The notes: generated by a model from the sequence alone, not told the origin. A stretch of DNA of 64,000 bases from Stagnimonas sp965279705 (GCA_965279705.1 OZ257257.1:2046001-2110000), one strand, 5' to 3'; counted from the first letter of the stretch, positions 9,361 to 18,039 are shown. Numbers and translations: made by a program.

Positions 9361-10851
9361 TTATCTCTGCGTCGCAGACTTGCGCCCAAAGCGCATCGCA
9401 CCATCGTCCAATCGCTCAAAGCGGGTGGCGACAAGATCGAGGATGTAGTTTTGATGCACTCGCCAAGGCGCGATCGTCCCCTGTTGTGGCATGACGCTTT
9501 TGGCACGCTGGATGTAGCCGGACTTGAGATCGACCATTTGCTCGGGCATCACAGTGCTACCGCGCTGCGGAGTGCAGCTGTCGTAGCCACGGCGTGCCAT
9601 GCGGTTGATGAGCCGGCAGAAGTATTGCGCCGAAAGGTCGCACTTGAGCGTCCACGAAGCATTGGTATAGCCGAAGGCAAACGCCATGTTTGGCACGCCA
9701 TCAAGCATCATTCCCTTGTAGATGATACGGCTCGCGGGGTCGACTTCCTCGCCGTTGACGCGCACCTTGGCACCGCCGAAGAGTTTGATGATGAGGCCGG
9801 TGGCTGAGACCACGATATCGGCGGCGAGCTCTTCACCCGACTGGGTGCGGATGCCTTCGGCCGTGAACTCGGCGATGCCGTCGGTGACCACTGCAACCTT
9901 GCCGCTGCGGATGGCCTTGAACAGATCGCCACCCGGGGCAATGCACAGGCGCTGGTCCCAAGGCTTGTAGCTGGGATTGAAGTGACGCTCCACCTCGAAG
10001 CCAGGCCCGATGATGCGGCGCGCGAGCGCCAGGATGCGCTGGCGAGTTTCTTCTGGTTTGCGGCGTGCATATTGGTAGAAATAGATGCCGAGCAGGATGT
10101 TCTTCCAGCGCGTGGCGGAGCCTGCGGCACCGGCTGGCAGATAGCGGCGCAGCAGGCCGGACATCTTGTCTCGCCGTGGCAGCGGTGCCACGAACGTCGG
10201 CGTGCGCTGCAGCATGGTGACGTGCGCAGCGGTCTTGGCGAGCGAAGGCACCAATGTGATGGCAGTCGCACCGCTGCCGATGACGACAATGCGCTTGCCG
10301 CTCACGTCGAGATCCTGCGGCCACTGCTGCGGGTGCACCATCTGGCCGCGATACTTATCGACGCCGGGGAACTCCGGCGTATAGCCGCCCTTGTAATCGT
10401 AGTAGCCGGAACACACGTGCAGAAATCGGCAGGTGTAGACCACTTCGGTATGCCCTGTCGTGCAGTGAACAGTCCAGCGTGCGGTAACTGATGACCAGTC
10501 GGCAGCAACAACGCGCTGACCGAAACGGATTTTGTTGTGGATGCCGTACTTGTGCGCTGTGTTCTCGATGTATTTGAGGATGTCGGCACCGTCAGCAATG
10601 GAGACATCGCTGTCCCAGGGCTCGAAAGGGAAACCCAGCGTGCTCATGTCCGAATCCGAGCGGATGCCGGGGTAACGGAACAGATCCCAGGTGCCGCCCA
10701 TGGCGTAGCGGGCTTCGAGCACGGCGTAGCTCTGAGTAGGGCACTCGGTCTGCAACCGATATGCGGCGTCAATGCCTGAGAGGCCGGCACCGACAATCAA
10801 CACGTCGAAATCGGTGATGGCGGTTTCGGTGGCGATGGAATCAAAGGCCAT
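9361..10851 (-). CDS. Flavin monooxygenase, Baeyer-Villiger type (EthA/MymA-like)
   Basis: A 496-residue FAD- and NADPH-binding monooxygenase. The N-terminal Rossmann motif GAGLSGIDAAYRL binds FAD, and VIGSGATAITLVP near residue 190 is the second dinucleotide motif. YRGQMVHPQQWP between them matches the type I Baeyer-Villiger fingerprint (FxGxxxHxxxWP, with Tyr for Phe). Overall it resembles mycobacterial EthA/MymA-type enzymes. Eighteen bases separate it from the SDR gene upstream, giving a two-gene operon. The pair probably oxidises a ketone or alcohol; the substrate is unknown. Confidence 0.88.
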   Translation of the reverse strand: MAFDSIATETAITDFDVLIVGAGLSGIDAAYRLQTECPTQSYAVLEARYAMGGTWDLFRYPGIRSDSDMSTLGFPFEPWDSDVSIADGADILKYIENTAHKYGIHNKIRFGQRVVAADWSSVTARWTVHCTTGHTEVVYTCRFLHVCSGYYDYKGGYTPEFPGVDKYRGQMVHPQQWPQDLDVSGKRIVVIGSGATAITLVPSLAKTAAHVTMLQRTPTFVAPLPRRDKMSGLLRRYLPAGAAGSATRWKNILLGIYFYQYARRKPEETRQRILALARRIIGPGFEVERHFNPSYKPWDQRLCIAPGGDLFKAIRSGKVAVVTDGIAEFTAEGIRTQSGEELAADIVVSATGLIIKLFGGAKVRVNGEEVDPASRIIYKGMMLDGVPNMAFAFGYTNASWTLKCDLSAQYFCRLINRMARRGYDSCTPQRGSTVMPEQMVDLKSGYIQRAKSVMPQQGTIAPWRVHQNYILDLVATRFERLDDGAMRFGRKSATQR

Positions 10852-10869
10852 GTGATGTGCTCCGAGTGC

Positions 10870-11718
10870 TCAGAAGCCTTCCTTCTTCATCTTGCGAGCG
10901 CGGCTGACGAAGATTTTCTGGTAGCCGGCGCCGGTGACGCGCACCAGCTTGTCGAGCATTTTTGCGTCGGGCCCCACAAGCACGCGCCGGGCGTTTTGCT
11001 CCACGCCCTTGATGATCTGCGCAGCGGCGGAGTCAGCGGTGGTTGTCTGAATTGCTTTGTTCGCACTTTTCTTGAAGCGCTCGACACCCGAACCCGTGAT
11101 GCGCTGTACGCTGTCATCCACGCGTCCGGCAAGAGCGATATTGGTCGCAATACCGCCGGGATGAATGCAGGTTGCACTCACTGACGCACCTTCGATCTCA
11201 AGCTCCATGCGCAGTGCCTCGGTGTAGCCGCGCACCGCGAACTTGCTGGCGTTATAGGTGCCTTGCGTGGGCATTGAGAGCAGGCCGAACAGCGATGACG
11301 TATTGATGACATGCCCTTCGCCCGAGGCGCGCAGCAGCGGCAGAAACGCCTGCGTGCCGTGCACCACGCCCCAGAAATTGATGTTCATCAACCAGTGGAA
11401 ATCCTCGATACGGGCACTTTCCACAGGCACCGCCAGCGAGACGCCAGCATTGTTGAAGATGAGGTTGACCTTGCCGTGGTCGGTTTGGCTCTGCAGAGCC
11501 CATGCTTGCACCGCCTCACGGTCGGCAACATCGAGGCGCATGGTGGTGACCTTCACACCCATTACACGCGCCAACTCTGCGGTGCGAGCCAGCTCAACCT
11601 CGTTGACGTCGGAGAGCGACAGATGACAACCACGGCTGGCGAGCTGCAATGCCAGCGAGCGCCCCATGCCGGATGCAGCGCCAGTGATGGCAGCGACCTT
11701 GTTCTTGAAATCTTTCAT
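10870..11718 (-). CDS. Short-chain dehydrogenase/reductase
   Basis: A 282-residue classical SDR. The NAD(P)-binding motif is TGAASGMGRSLA near residue 14, NNAG follows at about 90, and the catalytic Ser and Tyr/Lys are visible as NTSSLFG and YNASKFA. It is the first gene of an operon with the Baeyer-Villiger-type monooxygenase and diverges from a TetR gene across a 105-base gap with nested inverted repeats. A role in interconverting an alcohol and the ketone substrate of the monooxygenase is plausible. Confidence 0.88.
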   Translation of the reverse strand: MKDFKNKVAAITGAASGMGRSLALQLASRGCHLSLSDVNEVELARTAELARVMGVKVTTMRLDVADREAVQAWALQSQTDHGKVNLIFNNAGVSLAVPVESARIEDFHWLMNINFWGVVHGTQAFLPLLRASGEGHVINTSSLFGLLSMPTQGTYNASKFAVRGYTEALRMELEIEGASVSATCIHPGGIATNIALAGRVDDSVQRITGSGVERFKKSANKAIQTTTADSAAAQIIKGVEQNARRVLVGPDAKMLDKLVRVTGAGYQKIFVSRARKMKKEGF

Positions 11719-11780
11719 CGGGAAGTCTCTCTCGGATTACGCGATTTATGACGACGCGCACTCTAAGATCTGCATTCTAA

Positions 11781-11815
11781 AAAAACAATACTGTTTTTAT
11801 AGAAAACTTAGTATT
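11781..11815. promoter_or_regulatory. Candidate TetR-type operator in the divergent promoter
   Basis: Two nested inverted repeats lie in the SDR/TetR gap: AAAAACA-ATAC-TGTTTTT at 11781-11798, and AATACT (11787-11792) mirrored by AGTATT (11810-11815). The stretch is AT-rich in an otherwise GC-rich region and ends nine bases before the TetR start codon. An autoregulatory site that also controls the oxidase operon is likely. Confidence 0.6.
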
Positions 11816-11823
11816 CTTGAGCT

Positions 11824-12567
11824 ATGCCTAAAAAAGCCGCCCTGCCCGCGCCGATTACGATGAGGGCTTCCACACGAGTGACCGCTGAAGCCGTCAAGAC
11901 CATGCGCCTGCCGCGTGGCGTGAACAAACTGCCCCGACGCGAAGTGCTCAAGCTCCAGCGCGCGCGCCTGATTGAGGGCATTGGCCATGCAGTGGCCGAG
12001 CGGGGCTACGCCGATACGGCTGTCAGCCACGTATTGAGCCATGCGGGTGTATCGCGTGCAGCCTTCTACGAACTGTTCAAGGACAAAGAAGATTGCTTTC
12101 TGCAGGGCTTTCACGCTCTTTCTCGCTACCACCTGCGCTCGGTGGAAGAGGCGAATGCAGCGGCAGGCTCCCTGCCCGACCAGATGCTCGCCGGCATGAC
12201 CGCCTATATGCAGGTGCTCGATCTCGATGCCCACATGGCCCGCGCCTTCGTCGTGGAAGCCGAGGCCGCCTCGCCTGCCATCCGCGCGGCTTTTTTAAAA
12301 GCCGGCGACCGTATCGAGAATCTGATCCACGAATGGCACCAGCGTGTTCGGGCTGCCCACCTCGGCGTGCCGGAATGCTCGGCACTGACGCTGCGAGCGC
12401 TGCGCGAGGCACTCACCGGTGTGGTTATTGGCCGCATCAAGCAGGGTGGACACAGCTTGACCAGCGATGTAGCCACAGTCGTCACCCTGGTATTTGCCGC
12501 ACTCGGTCTCTACGCCTGGGCAAAGCAGTCCGAGAGCGGCATCGTGCCCAAAGGTCGCCCTCGCTAA
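11824..12567 (+). CDS. TetR/AcrR-family transcriptional regulator
   Basis: A 247-residue regulator. After a basic N-terminal extension of about 40 residues comes the TetR helix-turn-helix (LIEGIGHAVAERGYADTAVSHVLSHAGVSRAAFYELFKDKEDCF, residues about 55-98, shown here only as a landmark). The rest is a helical ligand-binding domain. It diverges from the SDR-monooxygenase operon and probably represses it. Its ligand is unknown. Confidence 0.88.
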   Translation: MPKKAALPAPITMRASTRVTAEAVKTMRLPRGVNKLPRREVLKLQRARLIEGIGHAVAERGYADTAVSHVLSHAGVSRAAFYELFKDKEDCFLQGFHALSRYHLRSVEEANAAAGSLPDQMLAGMTAYMQVLDLDAHMARAFVVEAEAASPAIRAAFLKAGDRIENLIHEWHQRVRAAHLGVPECSALTLRALREALTGVVIGRIKQGGHSLTSDVATVVTLVFAALGLYAWAKQSESGIVPKGRPR

Positions 12568-12595
12568 CTAGGAAGACGACGAAAATTGAACGGGC

Positions 12596-13021
12596 TCAGC
12601 GTGATTTTCTGGGCTTACCTGTGTTGCTGGCTTTTACGTAAATCACCAAGCTGTGGCCAACGATTTCGTAGCCGTGCTCGTCTGCAATGTCGTGTTGCAG
12701 CTTTTCAATTTCGGGACTGACGAACTCAACAACCTTGCCGGATTCGATATCGACCATGTGGTCGTGGTGCTCGCCGCGTTCCAGCTCGAACACAGCGTGC
12801 CCGCCTTCAAAGTGGTGGCGTTTGACCAGCCCAGCCTGCTCAAACTGCGTCAGCACACGGTAAATGGTGGCAAGACCGATATCGGCGTCTTCTTTAATGA
12901 GCAATTTGTAGACATCTTCGGCAGACATGTGCCGCATCGCGTTGTTCTCGAGAATTTCGAGAATCTTCAGGCGCGGCAAGGTCACCTTGAGGCCAACGTT
13001 GCGAAGGTCTTGTGATTCCAT
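12596..13021 (-). CDS. fur: Ferric uptake regulator Fur
   Basis: A 141-residue Fur-family metalloregulator. The winged-helix region contains NAMRHMSAEDVYKLL and IGLATIYRVLTQFEQAGL. Metal-site His residues are in KRHHFEGGHAVFELE and GEHHDHMVD. The structural CxxC pair of E. coli Fur is absent and the protein has no cysteine, a variant also known from Pseudomonas Fur. The gene diverges from bamE, a common arrangement in proteobacteria. Fur over the zinc-sensing relative Zur is favoured by this context. Confidence 0.92.
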   Translation of the reverse strand: MESQDLRNVGLKVTLPRLKILEILENNAMRHMSAEDVYKLLIKEDADIGLATIYRVLTQFEQAGLVKRHHFEGGHAVFELERGEHHDHMVDIESGKVVEFVSPEIEKLQHDIADEHGYEIVGHSLVIYVKASNTGKPRKSR

Positions 13022-13052
13022 GGTGGTTCTTGTCCTGACGCGAATGTGCGGA

Positions 13053-13079
13053 TTGAGAGCACCCGCTTTCCGCTATTAT
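13053..13079 (+). promoter_or_regulatory. Possible bamE promoter
   Basis: TTGAGA at 13053-13058 and TATTAT at 13074-13079, spaced 15 bases (short of the ideal 17). The start would lie about 20-25 bases before the bamE ATG. The -10 is good and the spacing poor. Confidence 0.35.
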
Positions 13080-13108
13080 CGCCCCTCGTTTTTGATCCGG
13101 CCAATGAC

Positions 13109-13564
13109 ATGCGTCTTTTGTTTATCGCAGCCTCAATTGCTGCGTTTGGGCTTTCGCTCTCAGCTTGCAGTCTCGTCTTCAAATTGCCTACACGACAGGG
13201 CAACGTGATAGAGCAGAAGCAGCTTGACCAGCTCAAGATCGGCATGACACGCGAGCAGGTGACTTATCTGCTGGGCACCCCGGTTGCGGCGAGCCCCTTC
13301 CGTACGGATCGCTGGGACTACCTCGGCTACTACAAATCGCCGCGCGGCAAACAGAGCAATCGCACGGTCACCTTGTTTTTCGAGAAGGATGTTCTGGCCC
13401 GAATGGAAGGCGCTGCCCCACTAGCCACAGCAGACAATTTGCCCAAAGCACCCGAGGCGGCTGCGATTTTCAAACAGCAGAAGAAAGAGAAAAACGAGGA
13501 CGAACGGGCGAATGATCCGCAGGAGCCGGGCGTGATTCTCACCCAGCCTTCGAACACGCCCTAA
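13109..13564 (+). CDS. bamE: Outer membrane assembly lipoprotein BamE
   Basis: A 151-residue lipoprotein of the BAM outer-membrane protein assembly complex. The N-terminal signal ends in the lipobox LSAC. The SmpA/OmlA core is visible: KIGMTREQVTYLLGTP, then WDYLGYYKS and the TVTLFFEKDVLARMEG strand. The start at 13109 places the signal peptide correctly; an in-frame ATG 63 bases upstream would bury it. The C-terminal tail (about 40 residues) is charged and low-complexity. It diverges from fur and its last four bases overlap the convergent rnfH gene. Confidence 0.92.
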   Translation: MRLLFIAASIAAFGLSLSACSLVFKLPTRQGNVIEQKQLDQLKIGMTREQVTYLLGTPVAASPFRTDRWDYLGYYKSPRGKQSNRTVTLFFEKDVLARMEGAAPLATADNLPKAPEAAAIFKQQKKEKNEDERANDPQEPGVILTQPSNTP

Positions 13565-13881
13565 GACACCGCCCGGCTGCGGGCCCCACGCACTGCCCTC
13601 ACCCGCTCGTGACGCTGATCTTTAGGGTCTGCGCACAGCGGGCGCAGAATCTCGACACGGTCGCCCGCGATTAGCAGCTGTTCCGGTGCAATGAGGCGGC
13701 CGAATCTCGATAACGGGCAAGGCGCGCCCGAGGCATTGAGCCAGTAGTCACAAAGTCCAGATGCGCGTATCGCCTCAGCCGCGGTGCAGCCTTGCTGGAC
13801 AGTGAAACGCCGCAGGGCCTGTACTTCCGGCGATGCAAACACCACCTCCACATCAAATTGCGGCATCGTCGTGTCAGCCAT
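13561..13881 (-). CDS. rnfH: RnfH-family ubiquitin-like protein
   Basis: A 106-residue protein with the beta-grasp fold of the RnfH (UPF0125) family: FDVEVVFASPEVQAL, GCTAAEAIRASGL, FGRLIAPEQLLIAGDRVEILRPL. Its gene commonly follows ratA and lies near smpB and bamE, as here; it overlaps ratA by eight bases. Its function is unsettled, and RnfH is not the same as the Rnf electron-transport complex. The C-terminus is rich in Arg. Confidence 0.88.
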   Translation of the reverse strand: MADTTMPQFDVEVVFASPEVQALRRFTVQQGCTAAEAIRASGLCDYWLNASGAPCPLSRFGRLIAPEQLLIAGDRVEILRPLCADPKDQRHERVRAVRGARSRAVS

Positions 13882-14332
13882 AAATCTGCGTTGCCCTCAG
13901 TTTGAAGGCTTGCATCACTTTACTGACGGCACGATCCAGTTGCGGCGCCAACAAGCGGCCCAGCGACCATGCACCCCAATCCAGCGTGATCACGAGACTC
14001 ACCTTGCAGGCCTGAGACGCATCTGAAGCTTCGCTCAAAGCCTGAAAGCGCCATTCTCCCTTCAGGCTCTTGAATGGCCCGCGCAACAGCCGCATCTGTA
14101 AAGTGGCGTCACCGTTGCTGGATTGCTCAATCACATTCTCAGTCAGAAAACTCTCGGTGATGCCTGCAAACTTGAAGCGCAGGCCAGCCTGCACCCGCAC
14201 CCCGTCCGCATTTTGCACGCTCGCTTCGACACAACCGGGCATAAACTCAGGGTATCGCATCACATCCCCAACCAGTGCCAACAACTGTTCAGGCGCGAAA
14301 GCCATCAGCGCCGACCGCTCGACCTTCACCAT
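13874..14332 (-). CDS. ratA: RatA/Coq10-like START-domain protein
   Basis: A 152-residue SRPBCC/START-fold protein (polyketide cyclase / coenzyme Q-binding Coq10 family). Family landmarks are LVGDVMRYPEFMPGC at residues 21-35 and GPFKSLKGEWRF near 85-96. E. coli RatA was reported to block 70S ribosome assembly, while Coq10 proteins bind ubiquinone; which applies here is open. The start at 14332 was chosen because the longer open frame upstream merely runs antisense through smpB. It is divergent from smpB across 60 bases. Confidence 0.88.
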   Translation of the reverse strand: MVKVERSALMAFAPEQLLALVGDVMRYPEFMPGCVEASVQNADGVRVQAGLRFKFAGITESFLTENVIEQSSNGDATLQMRLLRGPFKSLKGEWRFQALSEASDASQACKVSLVITLDWGAWSLGRLLAPQLDRAVSKVMQAFKLRATQIYG

Positions 14333-14380
14333 CCACTCACCCTGTGCTGTTTCACTGCATCTCCACTGCGCTGCCAAGCC

Positions 14381-14386
14381 TATAAT
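14381..14386 (+). promoter_or_regulatory. Consensus -10 box seven bases before the smpB ATG
   Basis: A perfect TATAAT ends six bases before the smpB start codon. Transcription from it would start at or within a base or two of the ATG, giving a leaderless mRNA. No Shine-Dalgarno sequence is visible before the ATG. No good -35 is seen 17 bases upstream. Confidence 0.5.
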
Positions 14387-14392
14387 TTTGCG

Positions 14393-14881
14393 ATGAGTAA
14401 CCACAACAAAAAAGACAAAGATCCAGATCGGCTCATCGCCGCCAACAAGCGTGCCCGCTATGAGTATTTCATTGAAGACAGTTATGAAGCCGGCCTGATG
14501 CTCGAAGGCTGGGAGGTGAAAAGTCTGCGCGACGGTCGCGCCCAGATCACCGAAGCCTACGTCATCATCAAGAAGGAAGAGGCCTGGCTCATCGGTGCGC
14601 ACTTCATCCCCTTGAAGCAAACCTGCACGCATGTGTTTGCCGACGCCACCCGTACCCGCAAGCTGCTGATGAACCGAAAGGAACTCTCGGTGCTGGTGGG
14701 CAAGGTGGAGCGCGCCGGTTACACCTTGATCCCCCTCGACCTGCACTGGACTGATGGCCGCGCCAAGCTGCAAGTGGGCTTGGCCAAGGGCAAGAAGACC
14801 CACGACAAGCGCGACACGATCAAAGAGCGCGACTGGCAGCGCGAGCAAGGTCGCGTGATGCGCAGCGTGGCCAAAGGCTGA
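14393..14881 (+). CDS. smpB: SsrA-binding protein SmpB
   Basis: A 162-residue tmRNA-binding protein required for trans-translation. Landmarks are NKRARYEYFIEDSYEAGL, GWEVKSLRDGRAQI and the C-terminal KGKKTHDKRDTIKERDW, whose tail enters the ribosomal decoding centre. The start at 14393 gives the family-length protein. Its partner tmRNA begins 65 bases downstream on the same strand. Confidence 0.96.
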   Translation: MSNHNKKDKDPDRLIAANKRARYEYFIEDSYEAGLMLEGWEVKSLRDGRAQITEAYVIIKKEEAWLIGAHFIPLKQTCTHVFADATRTRKLLMNRKELSVLVGKVERAGYTLIPLDLHWTDGRAKLQVGLAKGKKTHDKRDTIKERDWQREQGRVMRSVAKG

Positions 14882-14930
14882 GCACCGCAACTTAATTACC
14901 AGCGCGCCCGTTTAACGGCTACCAAGCGCC

Positions 14931-14936
14931 TATACT
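14931..14936 (+). promoter_or_regulatory. -10 box of the tmRNA gene
   Basis: TATACT ends ten bases before the mature tmRNA 5' end, in the position expected for its own promoter. The -35 region is weak (TTTAAC at 14911 is too close). Confidence 0.5.
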
Positions 14937-14946
14937 CATGCTTCAC

Positions 14947-15301
14947 GGGGGTGACATGGTTTCGACAGCGGTATTGAAACCCGACGTGCATGCCGAGCTG
15001 TAGATCTGCTCGTTAAACGGTCTACAAACAAGCTAGTTGCGAACGACGCTAACTACGCCCTCGCCGCTTAATCCCGGCGAGCGGATGCCCCTCTAGTGCT
15101 GGTGATGGGGGGTGCATCCGTCGACTCTCACCAGACCGTCTTCACGTTCGCTCTTAACGTGAAGATCAAAACCCAAGGAGATAAGTGCAGGCGTTCCGTG
15201 CTCGACCGGCAACCTGTATCGAAAACCAAAGTCGGGATAAGCATGTAGAGCGGAAGGCGGAGAGTCGTTGGACGCGGGTTCAATTCCCGCCACCTCCACC
15301 A
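14947..15301 (+). ncRNA. ssrA: Transfer-messenger RNA (tmRNA)
   Basis: A 355-base one-piece tmRNA. The 5' end GGGGGTG pairs with CACCTCC at 15291-15297 to form the acceptor stem, followed by the encoded ACCA. The T-arm (GCGGGTTCAATTCCCGC) and the 5' tRNA-like segment TGGTTTCGACAGCGG are typical. It rescues stalled ribosomes with SmpB, encoded directly upstream. The tag frame is listed separately. Confidence 0.97.
15039..15071 (+). other. tmRNA tag-peptide reading frame
   Basis: The resume codon GCG is followed by codons for N-D-A-N-Y-A-L-A-A and TAA, so the encoded tag is ANDANYALAA, plus the alanine carried by tmRNA itself. The ALAA end is the usual degron read by ClpXP and ClpAP. Confidence 0.92.
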
Positions 15302-15333
15302 ATTTAGGTTCCAAGAGGAGCCAAGGAAGTCTT

Positions 15334-15362
15334 AAAACCCCATAGAAATATGGGGTTTTTTA
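15334..15362 (+). terminator. Intrinsic terminator of tmRNA
   Basis: AAAACCCCAT, short loop, ATGGGGTTTTTTA: a hairpin with a U-tract 33 bases after the mature 3' end. The 3' trailer must be trimmed. Confidence 0.88.
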
Positions 15363-15420
15363 TTGCCCGTCGTCCAAGCACGTCAGGGTAGGTGCCAACA
15401 CCGCATAGTGGTATGGACTG

Positions 15421-16509
15421 CTACCGCTCGATGTAGCGAAACCGCACGCGTTGCGTGAGGCCACAGAACAGTTCGTAGGCGAGCGTGTTGGCGTGAGTCG
15501 CAATCTCTTCGGCGGGCAGTGCCGGGCCCCAGAGCGTTACCGCATCACCCACTGCGGCCTGCGGCATGCCGCGCAGATCGACGGTGATCATGTCCATCGA
15601 GACGCGCCCCACCAGCGGCACGCGGGTGCCGCGCACGATCATCGGGGTGCCAGAGGGCAGGCAGCGGTGCACGCCGTCGGCATAGCCCACGGCGACCACG
15701 CCGATGGGCATGCGCTCGGGCGTGCGCCAAGTCTGGCCATAGCCGATGGGCTCATCCGCCGCGTACTCGCGAATGGCGATGAGGCGGCTTTGCAGACTCA
15801 GGACGGGCTTGAGGCCCAGATCAGTGCCCGCCTTCCCAGGTAGCGGCGACGCGCCGTAGAGCATCAGGCCGGGACGCACCCAATCGACGCGTGCCTCGGG
15901 CCACGCCAGCAGGCCTGCGGAATTGGCGATGGAGCGCGGCCCGGCAACGCCCTGCAATGCGGCGTTGTAGGCGGCAATCTGCTTGGGCGTCGCCGGGTTA
16001 TCGGGTTCGTCGGCACAGGCCAGATGGGTAATCCAGCCTTGGAACACCCAGGCAGGATGACGCTCGAGCGTTTCGACCAGCCTCGGCACGTCGGCGAGGG
16101 GGAAGCCCAGCCGGTGCATGCCGCTGTCGAGCTTGAACCAGACGTTGATCTCGGCGCTGGCCGGCAGCTGTTCGAGCAGAGCGATCTGCCAGTGGTCGTG
16201 CACCACCACCTGCAGGCGCTCGTAGACGGCGAGCGCGGCTTCTTCGATGGAGATCACGCCTTCCAGCAGGGTGATCGGCGTGGTCAGCAGGTGCGCTTCG
16301 CGCAGCTGCATGGCTTCTTCCATGCAGGCGACGGCGAGGGCATCCACGCCTTCGGCTTCAAGCGCACGCGCCACCGCCACGGCACCGTGACCATAAGCAT
16401 CGGCCTTGACCGCGGCCATGATCTTTGAGCGCGGCGCAGTCTTGCGCACCACCCGCACGTTGTGGCGCAGGGCCGAGAGATCGACCGTGGCGGTGACGCG
16501 CGGTGTCAT
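15421..16509 (-). CDS. alr: Alanine racemase
   Basis: A 362-residue PLP enzyme converting L- and D-alanine for peptidoglycan synthesis. The PLP lysine is in AAVKADAYGHG (residues about 32-42) and the catalytic Tyr in VAVGYADGVHR near 260. The start at 16509 is set by the family N-terminus TPRVTATVDLSALRHN and the ATGA overlap with the dnaB stop; the longer open frame is a dnaB shadow. The dnaB-alr pair is typical of gamma- and betaproteobacteria. Confidence 0.96.
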   Translation of the reverse strand: MTPRVTATVDLSALRHNVRVVRKTAPRSKIMAAVKADAYGHGAVAVARALEAEGVDALAVACMEEAMQLREAHLLTTPITLLEGVISIEEAALAVYERLQVVVHDHWQIALLEQLPASAEINVWFKLDSGMHRLGFPLADVPRLVETLERHPAWVFQGWITHLACADEPDNPATPKQIAAYNAALQGVAGPRSIANSAGLLAWPEARVDWVRPGLMLYGASPLPGKAGTDLGLKPVLSLQSRLIAIREYAADEPIGYGQTWRTPERMPIGVVAVGYADGVHRCLPSGTPMIVRGTRVPLVGRVSMDMITVDLRGMPQAAVGDAVTLWGPALPAEEIATHANTLAYELFCGLTQRVRFRYIER

Positions 16510-17933
16510 GCGTAGTCGTCGTAACCGGGCGGCGCCAGCGCGTCCAGATTGTCGAAGCGCGTGAACTGGCCGAGGAAGGCGGTCTTGCACATGCCGGTGG
16601 GGCCGTTACGCTGCTTGGCAATGATGAGTTCGGCCGTGCCCTTGTCCGGCGTGTCCTTGTTGTAGACCTCGTCGCGGTAGATGAAGACGATCACATCGGC
16701 GTCCTGCTCGATACCGCCGGATTCGCGCAGGTCGGCCATGCGGGGGCGCTTGTTGTCGCGGTTTTCGAGGCCGCGGTTGAGCTGCGAGAGCGCGATGATC
16801 GGCACGTTGAGTTCTTTCGCCAGCGACTTGAGATTGCGCGAAATCTCCGACACCTCGTTGGTGCGGTTCTCGGAGCCTGGCACCTGCATGAGCTGGATGT
16901 AATCCACCACGATCAGGCTCAAGCCATGCCGGCCGGCAACGCGACGCGCGCGGCTGCGCAGGTCCAGCGGCGACAGGCCGCCGGTTTCGTCGATGAACAG
17001 CGGCGCCTCCTGGATCATGCCGAGTGCGGAGGAGAACTTGCTCCAGTCCATGTCGTCCATCTGACCGGTGCGCAGCTTCTGCTGATCGACGCGGCCGAAC
17101 GAAGACACCACGCGGATGCCCAACTGCTCGGCCGACATTTCCATGCTGAAGACCAAGGTCGGCAGCTTCTTGTCGAGCGCGGCATATTCAGCAATGTTCA
17201 TCGCGAAGCTGGTCTTGCCCATCGAGGGACGGCCGGCGACGATGATGAGATCGCCCGCGTGCAGGCCATTGGTCATCTCGTCGAAGCGGGTGAAGCCGGT
17301 GGGCAGACCCTGCGCGCCGCCCGGGTTGAGCTGGGCAGCCTTGAGCTTCTTGTCCAGCGCCTCCATCAGCGGCTGCATGGTCACGTATTGCGACTTCGAC
17401 TTCGAGTCGCGGCCACGCAGCTGCGTCAACTGCTGCTCGGCCACATCCAGCAATTCGGTGGCGTTGCGACCTTCGGGGCGGAATGCCAGTTCGGTGATCT
17501 GGTCGCCTGCCGCCACCAGCCCACGCAGCACGGCACGCTCGCGCACGATGCGGGCGTATTCGGTGACGTTGGCAGCACCGGGCGTGTCGTTGACCAGCTG
17601 GCCGAGGTAGGGCATGCCCTCGACGTCATCGAGCTTGCCGAGGTTGCGCAGGTAGTCCGACACGGTGACGAAGTCGCAGGGCCGCGACTGGCTGGCGAGC
17701 GCACACAGCGCCTTGAAGATGAGGCGGTGCTTCTCGAAGTAGAAATCGTCTTCGGTGACGATGTCCTGCACCTCGTAGACGCCACGGGTGTCGAGCATCA
17801 TGCCGCCCAGCACCGACATCTCGGCTTCTTCGGAGTGCGGGGGCACCTTGGGCGTGAGCAGCTGGCGCACCTTGCCATTGCCGCCATTGCTTTTAGGGCG
17901 GTCGTTGCGATCCAGATATTCGATGGGAGACAT
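16506..17933 (-). CDS. dnaB: Replicative DNA helicase DnaB
   Basis: A 475-residue hexameric 5'-3' helicase. The N-terminal domain (PPHSEEAEMSVLGGMM) is followed by a linker and a RecA-like motor with Walker A AGRPSMGKTSFAMN near residue 215, Walker B LSLIVVDYIQLM near 320, and the FLGQFTRFDNL C-terminus. No intein is present. It overlaps alr by four bases. About 150 bases, including a probable terminator, separate it from rplI. Confidence 0.96.
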   Translation of the reverse strand: MSPIEYLDRNDRPKSNGGNGKVRQLLTPKVPPHSEEAEMSVLGGMMLDTRGVYEVQDIVTEDDFYFEKHRLIFKALCALASQSRPCDFVTVSDYLRNLGKLDDVEGMPYLGQLVNDTPGAANVTEYARIVRERAVLRGLVAAGDQITELAFRPEGRNATELLDVAEQQLTQLRGRDSKSKSQYVTMQPLMEALDKKLKAAQLNPGGAQGLPTGFTRFDEMTNGLHAGDLIIVAGRPSMGKTSFAMNIAEYAALDKKLPTLVFSMEMSAEQLGIRVVSSFGRVDQQKLRTGQMDDMDWSKFSSALGMIQEAPLFIDETGGLSPLDLRSRARRVAGRHGLSLIVVDYIQLMQVPGSENRTNEVSEISRNLKSLAKELNVPIIALSQLNRGLENRDNKRPRMADLRESGGIEQDADVIVFIYRDEVYNKDTPDKGTAELIIAKQRNGPTGMCKTAFLGQFTRFDNLDALAPPGYDDYA

Positions 17934-18039
17934 GTCGATACCTTAGTGCGAAGACGCACCGTGTGCAGTGCGTAACTCCGTGCATAAAAAAAGAATCATC
18001 GGGGGATAACAGCCACTGCACCGCCCTGCCCCTGTAACG

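Noticed and set aside
13874..14890. 338-residue version of the RatA gene
   Set aside because: The extra N-terminal part is antisense to smpB; the START domain begins at 14332.
15093..15314. 73-codon minus-strand open frame inside tmRNA
   Set aside because: It is the antisense of tmRNA; such frames are a known misannotation over tRNA-like T-arms.
16503..17975. 490-codon open frame opposite dnaB
   Set aside because: dnaB is unambiguous on the minus strand; the other frame is composition-driven.
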